Assembly: GCF_004136635.1 (NCBI RefSeq)
Contig: NZ_NOIU01000001.1
Location: forward strand, 806,001-870,000
Direction: 5' to 3'
DNA: 64,000 nucleotides
From: Rothia halotolerans
GTDB taxonomy: Bacteria; Actinomycetota; Actinomycetes; Actinomycetales; Micrococcaceae
Shown: one piece after another, positions 42,709 through 51,239 of the stretch
How the letters are laid out: every line of letters starts with the position of its first letter
Position numbering within the stretch: the stretch's first letter is position 1
Translations under genes and position numbers: made by a program
Notes under the pieces: model-generated
The model's database searches: none
Seen by the model: only the letters and a program-made list of their open reading frames with translations
What the model was told of the DNA's origin: nothing

Positions 42709-43575
42709 CTATGAGTTCCCTTCCGCCAGACTATGGTTGATCGCTGCAAGCGTCCTCGGCTTCGGCAGCGGCCAGTGACCCAGCGCTTTGTCATAATAGA
42801 CGGAAATATCGACCTTAGTATCTGCAAGCCTGCTACCGGACGATTTCACGCCTCTCATGAATTCAGACAGCTGCGCTTCGATGTCGTTTTTGCTCGCGGC
42901 GTTGACCAGGTATCGGATCTTCGGGATATAGCCAAGATCCTCGATGGCCTTCGCAGCTGACACCCGATCCGGGAACTCCTGGCGGACTGACTCAACATCA
43001 GACGTTCCGTAGGCGTATTCGGCCGCCTTCCGAGGGAAGTAGCTGACATATTTGCTCCAGTCCACCTGTGGGTTGTTCACCAAGGCGTATGAGCCGTCGT
43101 CTCTAGCCGCAAGCTGCAGCGCTTGGAAGCCACCTGCGCTGCTGCCGTAATAAAGATGCTGATGAGAGGGCACATCGAGACACTCGCTCACGTACTGCAC
43201 CGCCTGCGCCATCGCCGGAAGTGCGTATCGGTCGGCTTCTCCCTGCCCCCATCCGATCCTCAGGTCGTTCTCGGGCCTCAACGTGGGATCGGAGAGATAC
43301 AGGACGTGAGCGTGAAACTGGTCGGCCCAAGTGCGGCGCTGAAAGACCTCCAAGGGGGACTTGGATTCTTCGCGAGCCACCGCACCATTGGTCAGGACCA
43401 GCAGACGGTCCGAGCATTCCGGGTTGACCCACAGCAAAGCGGGCACGGCGACGAGCCCCACAAGGACATCCAATCGAAGGAAAGTTCCCGGCTCGGGAGC
43501 CAACGGGCTCCCTAACGGCACTTCTCCCATTCGGACGATCTGCGCCTCTTCCGCTATGCCCACTGGCCACTCCAT
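42709..43575 (-). CDS. Alpha/beta-hydrolase-like protein of the polysaccharide locus
   Basis: Protein of 288 aa. YYGSSAGGFQALQLA is a nucleophile elbow (G-x-S-x-G) with Ser, and late Asp and His residues (DKALGHWPLPKP) could complete the triad. The N-terminal third (VLVGLVAVPALLWVNP, LLVLTNGAVA) forms strands of an alpha/beta fold. No signal peptide is present. Such proteins in glycan loci may add or remove acyl groups, but the reaction is not shown. It lies between wecB (86-nt gap) and the large GT4 (no gap). The promoter may lie in that 86-nt gap. Confidence 0.6.
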   Translation of the reverse strand: MEWPVGIAEEAQIVRMGEVPLGSPLAPEPGTFLRLDVLVGLVAVPALLWVNPECSDRLLVLTNGAVAREESKSPLEVFQRRTWADQFHAHVLYLSDPTLRPENDLRIGWGQGEADRYALPAMAQAVQYVSECLDVPSHQHLYYGSSAGGFQALQLAARDDGSYALVNNPQVDWSKYVSYFPRKAAEYAYGTSDVESVRQEFPDRVSAAKAIEDLGYIPKIRYLVNAASKNDIEAQLSEFMRGVKSSGSRLADTKVDISVYYDKALGHWPLPKPRTLAAINHSLAEGNS

Positions 43576-43661
43576 TCTTTCATCAGGCTCGGATGTATTG
43601 CATGAGCGCCGAGAGCGCAGGTCAAGTCTCCCACGCCCTCAGCGCACCACACGGGCACTTC

Positions 43662-44810
43662 TTACGGCCGGAAATCCGTGAGACGCGAACCGACTCCGAA
43701 GAATTCCTTCAGAGCTGCAGCCGTCCTCTCGGCGGCCTGGCCATCCCCATAGGGATTGACTGCGTTGGCCATCGACGCGAAGTGCTCCTCATCGTCGATG
43801 AGTGCGGTCGCCTCCTCGACGATGCGGTCGAAATCGGTGCCGATCAGACGTACGGTTCCAGCAGTCACGGCTTCAGGACGCTCGGTGTTCTCGCGCAGGA
43901 CCAGCACCGGTTTCCCCAGACTGGGCGCTTCCTCCTGGACGCCGCCGGAGTCGGTGAGGACGAACCGGGAAGCCCCGATGAGCCGGGTGAACTCGCCGTA
44001 GTCGAGGGGTTCGATCGTCAGCACGTTCTCGAGATCTTCCAGCTGCGGCAGCACCGCGGAGCGAACCTTCGGGTTCTTGTGCATCGGGAACACGAAGCGG
44101 TACTCCGGGTGTTCGAGGGCCAGATGCCGGATGGCCCGGGAGATGCTGACCATCTTCTCGCCCAGGTTCTCTCGTCGGTGCGTCGTCACCAGCACCACCG
44201 GCTGATCGGTACTGAGGAAGCTCTCGAGCTTCGGGTCCGAGAATGCGACCTGCTTCTCCACGGTGGTGAACAGCGCGTCGATCACCGAGTTGCCCGTCAC
44301 CACGATGTCCTCTTCGGCGACGTTCTCACGCAGGAGGTTGCCCTTCGACTCGGCGGTGGGGGCCAGGTGCAGCTTGGTGATCTGGGTGGTCAGCTTGCGG
44401 TTCGCTTCCTCGGGGAAGGGGGAGTTGATGTCCCCCGACCGAAGACCGGCCTCCAGATGGATCACCGGGATCTCCCGGTTGAAGGCCGCCACGGCTGCAC
44501 CCATGACTGTCGACGTGTCGCCTTGGACGATAACGGCGTCGGGCTTGAACTCCTCGAGGATGCCGTCCACGCCCTGCACCACCTTGGCCACGATCCCGTT
44601 CAGGGTCTGGTTGGCAGTCATAACCTCGAGGTCACGCACCGGTTCGATTCCGAAGAGGTTGTTGACCTGGGCGAGCATCTCCTTGTGCTGACCCGTGACC
44701 ACCGGGAGGCTCTCGAAGGAGTCCGACTCCTCCAGCGCCTTGATGATGGGGGCCACCTTGATGGCTTCGGGGCGAGTGCCGTAGATGGTCATAATGCGCT
44801 TCGGGGACAT
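43662..44810 (-). CDS. wecB: UDP-N-acetylglucosamine 2-epimerase (non-hydrolysing)
   Basis: Enzyme of 382 aa converting UDP-GlcNAc to UDP-ManNAc. Family motifs are clear: MTIYGTRPEAIKVAPIIKAL, VVTGQHKEML, VQGDTSTVMGAAVAAF, HLEAGLRSGD, PFPEEANRKLTTQI, VTTHRRENLGEKM and DSGGVQEEAPSLGKPVLVLR. Together with WecC it supplies UDP-ManNAcA. The gene stands in the leftward series with 86-96 nt gaps on both sides, so it may have its own promoter. Confidence 0.95.
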   Translation of the reverse strand: MSPKRIMTIYGTRPEAIKVAPIIKALEESDSFESLPVVTGQHKEMLAQVNNLFGIEPVRDLEVMTANQTLNGIVAKVVQGVDGILEEFKPDAVIVQGDTSTVMGAAVAAFNREIPVIHLEAGLRSGDINSPFPEEANRKLTTQITKLHLAPTAESKGNLLRENVAEEDIVVTGNSVIDALFTTVEKQVAFSDPKLESFLSTDQPVVLVTTHRRENLGEKMVSISRAIRHLALEHPEYRFVFPMHKNPKVRSAVLPQLEDLENVLTIEPLDYGEFTRLIGASRFVLTDSGGVQEEAPSLGKPVLVLRENTERPEAVTAGTVRLIGTDFDRIVEEATALIDDEEHFASMANAVNPYGDGQAAERTAAALKEFFGVGSRLTDFRP

Positions 44811-44906
44811 CGACTGCTCCTTGGGGTGTCTTCGAGGGGTACTCTGCGGTATCGGACGCTATCAACGTCTGACTCTTGGAAGGCGAAACAAATATCTATG
44901 GGAGCG

Positions 44907-45728
44907 TCAGTCGTACTGACGCCGGTTCTCCGCGTAGGCGTCGTTGAGGAGGCCTAAGGCCTTCTCCTCATCGCCTTCGGCCAGAACGTGGGCGAACCAC
45001 CGGTACTTCCGGGCGACTTCTTCGGCGGACCCGTCCATCACCAGCCGGCCCTGTTCGAGCCAGATGGCCCGACTGCACAGTTCTTCGATGGTCTGGGCGG
45101 CGTGGCTGACGAGGAAGATGGTCCCGGCGTCGTCGAGGGCATCATTCATCGCCCGGCGGGATCTGTCGGAGAAGGCGGCGTCTCCGGTCGAGAGGGCCTC
45201 ATCGACCAGCAGGATCTCCGGATGGGCGGCCCTGGAGATGGCGAAGCGGAGACGGGCGCCCATCCCCGACGAATACGAGTTCATCGGCCGCTGTATAGCG
45301 TCTCCCAAGCCGGCCAGCTCCTCGATGCCGGGTCGGGCATCCTCCACCTGTTCAGGTGACATTCCCATCGCCAAGCACCCGAGCGTGATGTTCTCGGCAC
45401 CGGTCATCTCACCGATGAGGGCAGCGCTGATCCCGATGAGCGTCGGGGTGGAACGGGCGTAGACGGTCCCGGAGGTCGCGGGCTCGACCCCCGCGATCAC
45501 CCGCAGTAATGAGCTCTTGCCCGAGCCGTTGCGGCCGACCAATCCGACGAACTCGCCCCGTGAGACGCTGAAGCTGACGTCCTTGACGGCCTGCACCTGC
45601 GTCCGCGAGCCTCTGCGGAGGCCCGAGAGCAGCCCGCCAGAGGGAGAGCTCGTCTTCGACTGATAGGTCAAGGAGACCGAGTCCACCAGCACACTCGTCT
45701 CCTTGCCCAGAAGCTCACTCCCGGCCAT
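44907..45728 (-). CDS. Polysaccharide ABC exporter ATP-binding protein (Wzt/TagH type)
   Basis: ATPase of 273 aa. Walker A GLVGRNGSGKSSLLRVIAG, signature YSSGMGARLRFAISRA, Walker B ILLVDEALSTGDAAF and H-loop LVSHAAQTIEELC are typical of exporters for O-antigen, teichoic acid and related glycans. It lacks the C-terminal carbohydrate-binding domain of long Wzt proteins. Its start overlaps the permease gene by 14 nt. Together they should move the finished, lipid-linked polymer across the membrane. Confidence 0.92.
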   Translation of the reverse strand: MAGSELLGKETSVLVDSVSLTYQSKTSSPSGGLLSGLRRGSRTQVQAVKDVSFSVSRGEFVGLVGRNGSGKSSLLRVIAGVEPATSGTVYARSTPTLIGISAALIGEMTGAENITLGCLAMGMSPEQVEDARPGIEELAGLGDAIQRPMNSYSSGMGARLRFAISRAAHPEILLVDEALSTGDAAFSDRSRRAMNDALDDAGTIFLVSHAAQTIEELCSRAIWLEQGRLVMDGSAEEVARKYRWFAHVLAEGDEEKALGLLNDAYAENRRQYD

Positions 45729-46638
45729 AGCGTTCCTCCGACCTCCAGAAGAATAGGAACCCGACGACTGTCAGGCCGAGACCCCACAGCGCAACGGTCA
45801 ACCACTGGTCCCAGGAGGGGACGGTGTGGTCCAGCAGCAGAGACCGGTACATGGACAGCAGAATGAACAGCGGGTTGTTGGTGATCACGACATAGGCGGC
45901 AGGGTGATGCGCGAGGATTCGCTCGATCGGGAAGATCACGCCGGATCCGTACATCAGGATCCTGCTGAAGAAGCCGACGCCGAAGGAGATGTCCGGCAGG
46001 CTCACCGCCAGCCGCGAGACGATGAACACCACGCCCAGATTGATCAGCGACTGGAGCAGGATGAGGGGGAAGACGAGCAGCCACGAAAGGCTCGGGAACT
46101 CATGCGGCGGGATGATCATCAGCATCACGAAGACCGCCACGATGATCGGTCCGGCGGTGAGCAGCTCGCGTAGCGACATCGAGATCGCGAGGCTCGCTCG
46201 TGGGAAGCTGAAAGCCCGGATCATGGAGCGATTGGAATGGATCAGATTGGCCGACTGCCCGAGGGCGCCGGTCGTGAGCCTGAACATCAGCACGCCGACG
46301 ATGACGTAACCCGGATAGTTATCGATGCCCCGGTCGACCTGAAGCACCAGGCCGAAGATGACGTAGAAGAACGCCGCATCCAGGATCGGTTTGCCCACCA
46401 GCCAGAACGTGCCGAGCCGATGCTTGCTGTTCTTGGTCAGCACCCGCGAGCGCGCGTCGAACCACAGGAAGTGACGACGTCGCCAGATATCCCGGATATA
46501 GGCCCCGATCGAGGGGCGGGTGCCCACCGCCTTGAGCTCTCCGGCCGCGATGAGATCCCGGAACGGCTCCCGCTCCGCGAGGGCGCTGTCGTCCCAGGGA
46601 CCGGCCGGGCTCGCCCGGCGCTCGGTCTCAGTGCTCAC
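45715..46638 (-). CDS. Polysaccharide ABC exporter permease (Wzm/TagG type)
   Basis: Membrane protein of about 307 aa with a cytoplasmic N-terminus and six helices of the ABC-2 type: RHFLWFDARSRVLTKNSKHR precedes helix 1 (LGTFWLVGKPILDAAFFYVI), and later segments include LLQSLINLGVVFIVSRLAVS and SRILMYGSGVIFPIERIL, the latter a Wzm/TagG hallmark. GTG 46638 was chosen because GAGGA lies 8 nt upstream; GTG 46653, overlapping the stop of the upstream gene, is an alternative. It partners the ATPase encoded next. Confidence 0.9.
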   Translation of the reverse strand: MSTETERRASPAGPWDDSALAEREPFRDLIAAGELKAVGTRPSIGAYIRDIWRRRHFLWFDARSRVLTKNSKHRLGTFWLVGKPILDAAFFYVIFGLVLQVDRGIDNYPGYVIVGVLMFRLTTGALGQSANLIHSNRSMIRAFSFPRASLAISMSLRELLTAGPIIVAVFVMLMIIPPHEFPSLSWLLVFPLILLQSLINLGVVFIVSRLAVSLPDISFGVGFFSRILMYGSGVIFPIERILAHHPAAYVVITNNPLFILLSMYRSLLLDHTVPSWDQWLTVALWGLGLTVVGFLFFWRSEERYGRE

Positions 46639-46649
46639 TTCATCATTCC

Positions 46650-48431
46650 TCACCGGTTCACGGCCTCCGACGCCAGCCGGGCGTAGAGGTTCTCGAGGAT
46701 CTCGGCGTTGGCGGCCCAGGTCCTGGTCCGCGCGAACTCCCTTCCGGCACGGCCCAGCCGCGCCCGATCCTCCGCCGCTCGCAGCCTCCTCAGCCCGCGG
46801 GCCAGATCTTCGGCGTCCTCCGGACGGAACAGCGCCCCGCGCGGGGCGGCGTCGGGTCCGGCGTCCACCAGCTCGCGCAGCGGCGGAAGGTCGCTGAGCA
46901 GAACCGGCGTTCCCGCCGCCATCGCCTCGATGGGCTTGAGCGGGGTGACGGAACGGCACACCTCGGTGTCCCTGCGGGGTACGCAGAAGACATCCAAGGC
47001 GCGGTGATAGCTTACCGCCTGGTCCGCCGCGACTCGGCCCGTGAAGATGACCGCGGGGGCAATTCCCAGCTCGACCGCCAGCGCCCTGAGGGCGGGCTCG
47101 GCCGCGCCGGAGCCCACCAGCAGGACCCGGACGTCCTCGCCCTCGGCCCTCAGCAGGGCGACGGCGCGCAGCAGGGTGTCGAAGCCCTCGTAGCCCACCA
47201 GCGAAGAGACCGAGCCGATCCAGAGGCCCTCCTCCGCCAGACCGAGCTCGCGTCGCGCGGCCGCCGGGGCGGGCTCCCGCTCGAAGAACCGCTCCGCGAC
47301 GGCGTTGGGCAGCACCGTGATGCGCTCCCGGGGGATCCCGCGGCCCACCAGCGCATCCCGCATGACCCCGGAGAGCGTGACCACGTGGTCGGCGAGGCCC
47401 ATCATGCGGGTCTCCTGCTCCCGCAGCGCGCGGAAGCGCTCGCTGGCCCGGGCGGCGTCGTGATCCGGCTGCCCGGAGGCCCAGGTCTCCTCCAGCAGGC
47501 CGCGAACCTCGTAGACCCACGGCAGCCGCAGGCCGCGGGCCAGCGCCTCGGTCATCAGGGCGTTGGTGTAGTTGGTGGTGCAGTGCAGGACCCGGGGCCG
47601 GATCCGCTCGGCGAGCGCGGCCATCATGCGGGTCTGCTGCTCCAGGCGGGAGGGCAGGTCGGGGCCGGGGCGAATGGTGAGGGCGCGGCGGTAGCGGACG
47701 GCGTCGATCTCCTGGACGTCCTCGCCCCAGGGGATGCCGACCAGCACGGGGTAGCCCAGCCGGGTCACGACGTCGACGCCGACCCCGCGCGCGGCGAGCG
47801 CGCTCAGCAGGCGGTGGCTGCGCAGCGTGTAGCCGGACTGGGTGTGGGGCAGCGAGTTGGTGAGCACGTGGAGCGCGCGCATCGCCGGATGTTGGGAGCC
47901 GGGCTCAGCCGACGGCAGCGGGTTGCCCGTGGCGGGAAGCGCGAAGTCGGCGCGCATCGTGGCGGCCTCGCCCTCGAGCCGGCGCAGGAGGCCGCGAGTG
48001 CCAGACCGGCTCGATGCGGAGCCGCCGGCCTCTCCCCTGTCTCCCGAGAGGGCCTCCAGCGCCTCAGAGATCCTCCCCGCCTTCCACAGGGCGCGGGCGC
48101 GGGTGGCGGCCGGGAGGAGGGAGAGGTCCTGGTCCACGCCGCCGACCACCAGCGCGACCTCGGCGGCCAAACGGCGCCCGACGCCGCCGGAACGCCCCTC
48201 GAGGGCCCGGCGGCACAGCTCGCGCGCCCGGTCCTCCCGCCCGCCGAGGTACGCGGCCAGCGCCCGCGCGCCGTCCACAGGGACAGCGCCGATCCCGGCG
48301 CCGAGGGCCCGCGAGAGGCGCCGCGGAACCCGCCGGGACCCCTGCACCACGAGGTGGACGGGGTCGTCGACGGCGTGCTGGGTCAGGGTCCGCCCCATCA
48401 GCACCAGGTTGCGGAGGAGACTACGAGGCAT
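46650..48431 (-). CDS. GT4-type glycosyltransferase
   Basis: Protein of 593 aa. The GT4 domain occupies the last 400 residues: HVLTNSLPHTQSGYTLRSHR, HCTTNYTNALM, YEVRGLLEETWASG, ITVLPNAVAERFF, IGSVSSLVGYEGFDTLLRAV, VIFTGRVAADQAV and VTPLKPIEAMAAGTPVLLSD. About 190 N-terminal residues precede it, with Ala/Arg-rich helices (ARELCRRALEGR) like a TPR remnant. This is the same plan as the larger enzyme at 40192. It overlaps the upstream GT4 gene by 11 nt and the permease gene (with its alternative start) by GTGA. Confidence 0.88.
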   Translation of the reverse strand: MPRSLLRNLVLMGRTLTQHAVDDPVHLVVQGSRRVPRRLSRALGAGIGAVPVDGARALAAYLGGREDRARELCRRALEGRSGGVGRRLAAEVALVVGGVDQDLSLLPAATRARALWKAGRISEALEALSGDRGEAGGSASSRSGTRGLLRRLEGEAATMRADFALPATGNPLPSAEPGSQHPAMRALHVLTNSLPHTQSGYTLRSHRLLSALAARGVGVDVVTRLGYPVLVGIPWGEDVQEIDAVRYRRALTIRPGPDLPSRLEQQTRMMAALAERIRPRVLHCTTNYTNALMTEALARGLRLPWVYEVRGLLEETWASGQPDHDAARASERFRALREQETRMMGLADHVVTLSGVMRDALVGRGIPRERITVLPNAVAERFFEREPAPAAARRELGLAEEGLWIGSVSSLVGYEGFDTLLRAVALLRAEGEDVRVLLVGSGAAEPALRALAVELGIAPAVIFTGRVAADQAVSYHRALDVFCVPRRDTEVCRSVTPLKPIEAMAAGTPVLLSDLPPLRELVDAGPDAAPRGALFRPEDAEDLARGLRRLRAAEDRARLGRAGREFARTRTWAANAEILENLYARLASEAVNR

Positions 48432-50031
48432 CGCGGTACTCGCCCTCCTCGCGGGCGTCGGGTTCCCTGGAACCGTTCCCTGCGCCGGTGGGCCCTCCGG
48501 TGGCGGCCGGGCGCCCGGCCTCCCCCTCGGCGGGATCCGGCCCGGCAGCGCGGTGCTCCGAGGCCCGGGGGCCCTCGGTGCTCCCGCGGAGCTCGGGCGG
48601 CAGGGCCCGGGCGCGCCGGCCCTCGCGGTGCGCGGCCTCCAGCAGGCGGAGGTAGAGGGAGCTCAGGTCCTTGATGTCGGTGTGGGCGGCCGCCCAGCGC
48701 CTGCCGGCGCCGCCGTGGTCCAGCAGGGACCGGTCCGCGGCCACCTCCATCCAGTGTCTGGCCAGCGCCTTCGCATCCCCCGGCGCGGCGACGAAGCCGG
48801 CCCGGGCGTCCCGGATGATCTCCGCCGACTCCCCGGCGACCAGGGCGGAGACGTGCCGGTTGGTCGCGAGGAGCTCGTACAGCTTGGAGGGCACGGTCCA
48901 GCGGAAGGGCGCCCAGTCGCGCAGGGAGACCGCCACGGTGTCCGCCCACCGGTAGTGCTCGCCGACCTCCCGGTGGGGCACCGGATCGAGGAAGGTGATG
49001 GTGGCCAGGGACTCGCGGGCGCGCTCCTGGAGCGCCTCCCGCTCCGCGCCCGCGCCGACGAAGCGGAGCTGGACGTGCACGCCCCCCGCGGCGGCCATCC
49101 CGGCGGCGTCGATCACCGCCGCGAGCCCCTGGCTGCGTCCCAGCGTGCCCAGGTAGAGGATCCGCAGCGTGCCGGGAGAGCGCTCCGGGGCCGACGCCGC
49201 GGCGTCGTCGCCCGGAACGGGAGCCGCAGAGCCGCGGTCCGGCCCGGAAGCGGCGGGAGGGCAGCCCGGGGCTTCCCGCTGCCGCCGGAGCCCCCGGCGC
49301 TCGGCCGCCCGGTCTCCGCCGAGGTCCGGCGTCCTGGTCAGGTCCGCGCCGTTGCGGATCACCGTCACGGCCTCGACGCCGCGGGCGGTCAGCACCCCGG
49401 CGAAGCGCGCGCTGGTGGTCACCACCTGGTGGGAGCCCAGCTGGAGGCGGGTCACCAGCCGGTGCGTGAGCCCGCGGAGCAGGCCGGTGATCCCCTTGCC
49501 GGGCGCGATGCCGGGGGTGAAGGTCACCAAGTCCGGCCAGGCGTCGCGCATCTCCACCACCAGGGGCACCCGCAGGATCCGAGCGGCCACGTGCCCCACG
49601 AACAGGGAGGTCAGCGCCGGGACGGTGGTGATGACGACGTCGAACCTGCTGCCCGCCCGCGGCATGCCGACGACGAGGCTCTGGAGGCTGACGAAGGCGT
49701 GGTCGAGGGTGCGGGTGAGCACGTCCCTGCCGTGGGGCAGGAAGGGCATGCGGATCACGGTCTCGCCGAACTCGCCGGTCTCCCGCCGGTAGGGCCGCGT
49801 CCCTGCCCGCATGTCCGCGGTGAGGTCCGGATGCGGATAGTGCGGCATGGAGGTGAGCACGGTGACCTCGTGCCCGAGGGCACGCCACTCCCCCACCAGA
49901 GAGGACCACCGCCGCTGCGGGGCTCCGATCTCGGGAGCGTAGTAGTGGGAGATGAGGAGGATCCTCACGCGGGCCGTCGCCGACCCGGGATCGGCGCCTC
50001 CATGGTGTGTTCCACTGCGAATATTCCTCAT
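48421..50031 (-). CDS. GT4-type glycosyltransferase (WbuB-like)
   Basis: Protein of about 536 aa. The core begins VRILLISHYYAPEIGAPQRR and includes GHEVTVLTSMPHYP, VEMRDAWPDLVTF, TVIRNGADLTRTPD, ILYLGTLGRSQGLAAVIDAA and VPSKLYELLATNRHVSALV, the pattern of WbuB-type GT4 enzymes that transfer amino sugars. An inserted Arg/Pro-rich segment (about residues 245-290) and an 80-residue low-complexity tail are extra. The start is uncertain: ATG 50031 is used, but GTG 49968 at the conserved core is possible and neither has a good ribosome site. It is the first gene of the leftward series. Confidence 0.85.
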   Translation of the reverse strand: MRNIRSGTHHGGADPGSATARVRILLISHYYAPEIGAPQRRWSSLVGEWRALGHEVTVLTSMPHYPHPDLTADMRAGTRPYRRETGEFGETVIRMPFLPHGRDVLTRTLDHAFVSLQSLVVGMPRAGSRFDVVITTVPALTSLFVGHVAARILRVPLVVEMRDAWPDLVTFTPGIAPGKGITGLLRGLTHRLVTRLQLGSHQVVTTSARFAGVLTARGVEAVTVIRNGADLTRTPDLGGDRAAERRGLRRQREAPGCPPAASGPDRGSAAPVPGDDAAASAPERSPGTLRILYLGTLGRSQGLAAVIDAAGMAAAGGVHVQLRFVGAGAEREALQERARESLATITFLDPVPHREVGEHYRWADTVAVSLRDWAPFRWTVPSKLYELLATNRHVSALVAGESAEIIRDARAGFVAAPGDAKALARHWMEVAADRSLLDHGGAGRRWAAAHTDIKDLSSLYLRLLEAAHREGRRARALPPELRGSTEGPRASEHRAAGPDPAEGEAGRPAATGGPTGAGNGSREPDAREEGEYRDAS

Positions 50032-50351
50032 GCGATGGGGGCGAGGTGCCGCGCTGCAGGGGCTCGGCAACCGTGCGAGTTGTGCGGGAGCTGATGGGTG
50101 ACCGGCTGGGACGCCGCCTTCCGCAGTCTAAGCAAAAAGCGCCTCACGTGCAGGTATTTCTCAGATTACCTAGCCACGCCATTTATCATCATCCGACTTT
50201 CGATGCCAGATTGTGACACCGCCCGTTCTTCCGGTGTCACGATGACGCCCCGTCTTCCCCGTCCCCGCCGGCGGGCCTATCCTGGCCATGAGCCGCCGGA
50301 CCGCGTCCGGCGTCCTCACGCATGTACCCGCCACGGACGCAAAGGACCAGC
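50032..50351. other. Intergenic promoter region, AT-richer than surroundings
   Basis: I see no gene. The segment 50125-50220 is markedly AT-rich (runs such as AAAAAGC and ATTTATCATCATCC) and probably holds promoters for the leftward glycosyltransferase series and the rightward flavin reductase-like gene. I could not assign exact boxes. Confidence 0.4.
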
Positions 50352-50870
50352 ATGAGCGTCACCCCCGAGCCAGGCTCGCCGATCAGCGAGATCTTCAAGG
50401 AGGCCTTCGGCCACCATCCGGCCGGGGTCGCCATCATCACCGCGGACAGCGAGGAGGGGCCGGTGGGGCTGACGGCGTCGTCGGTCACCTCGATCTCCGC
50501 CTCCCCCGCGATCCTGGGCTTCTCCCTGGCGGCGCAGCGCGGATCCGCCGCCCACGTGGCGGAGGCCGAGACCTTCCTCGTCCACCTGCTCGACGCGGAG
50601 AACGTGGAGCTCGCCAAGACCTTCGCGACCCACGGCTCCTCGCGCTTCGACGACTCGATGGGCTGGGAGGCCCTGCCCACCGGGGAGCCCCTGCTGACCG
50701 ACGTGCGCCGCGTGCTGCGCTGCCGCCCGCTCACCAAGGCGCAGGCCGGCCCGGCCCTGGTCTTCACGGCCGAGGTCCTGGAGGCGACCCGTCACGACCT
50801 CTCCGGCACGCCGCTGGTCTACCATCACCGCACCTTCCACTCCCTCGGGGAGAACACCTACGTCATCTGA
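50352..50870 (+). CDS. Flavin reductase-like domain protein
   Basis: Protein of 172 aa of the FMN-binding split-barrel family that supplies reduced flavin to monooxygenases. HHPAGVAIITADSEEGPVGL, TASSVTSISASPAILGFSLA and the end LVYHHRTFHSLGENTYVI are typical. AAAGGA lies 5 nt before ATG 50352, giving a better start than ATG 50322. No monooxygenase is adjacent, so the partner is unknown. Confidence 0.88.
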   Translation: MSVTPEPGSPISEIFKEAFGHHPAGVAIITADSEEGPVGLTASSVTSISASPAILGFSLAAQRGSAAHVAEAETFLVHLLDAENVELAKTFATHGSSRFDDSMGWEALPTGEPLLTDVRRVLRCRPLTKAQAGPALVFTAEVLEATRHDLSGTPLVYHHRTFHSLGENTYVI

Positions 50871-51239
50871 AGCCTCCGGGCCGCCCCGCGGGCTCACCCG
50901 GGTGAGATGCCGACCAGGGCGTTTGCACTCCGTACCCTCTTCCGCTACCCACGCTGTCCCGAGCCGGGACAACTGAGGTGAAAGTCCCATTTTCCCTCAC
51001 GTCATAAAGCTTCATAAAGGTTGGTGGGATGGGGGTTGGAAGTAGCGTGAGAGTGGCGGGTTGTCGTGAGGGCCTGCGGGTTTGCTCGATGCAGATGATG
51101 GTCGATCCCCCCATAGTGACCACATTTTTCCGACTCTCCTGTTGACCTTTCCCCCAAATAGGCATAGGCCGCACGGCAACCCGCTCTTTCATGCCCTCGC
51201 GCAGGTGCGCGGCAGGCGACGGGGATTAGGCTGAGTCAT
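50871..51239. other. Intergenic region with a G-rich tract and direct repeat
   Basis: No gene is evident in 369 bases. It contains the direct repeat CATAAAG (51003 and 51013), a G-rich tract at 51019-51039 (runs of 2, 2, 3, 5 and 2 G) able to form a two-layer quadruplex, and near its right end the predicted argE promoter. Confidence 0.45.
51227..51232 (+). promoter_or_regulatory. Likely -10 box of a leaderless argE-type gene
   Basis: TAGGCT ends 7 nt before ATG 51240, and there is no ribosome site before that ATG. This is the layout of leaderless actinobacterial transcripts. Confidence 0.55.

Noticed and set aside
51019-51039. Reading the G-rich tract as MraZ-binding boxes
   Set aside because: The repeats are irregular and no mraZ or dcw gene is present in the window.
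50863-51192. A 109-codon minus-strand frame before argE
   Set aside because: No ribosome site, no recognisable domain, and it spans the G-rich tract and promoter region.
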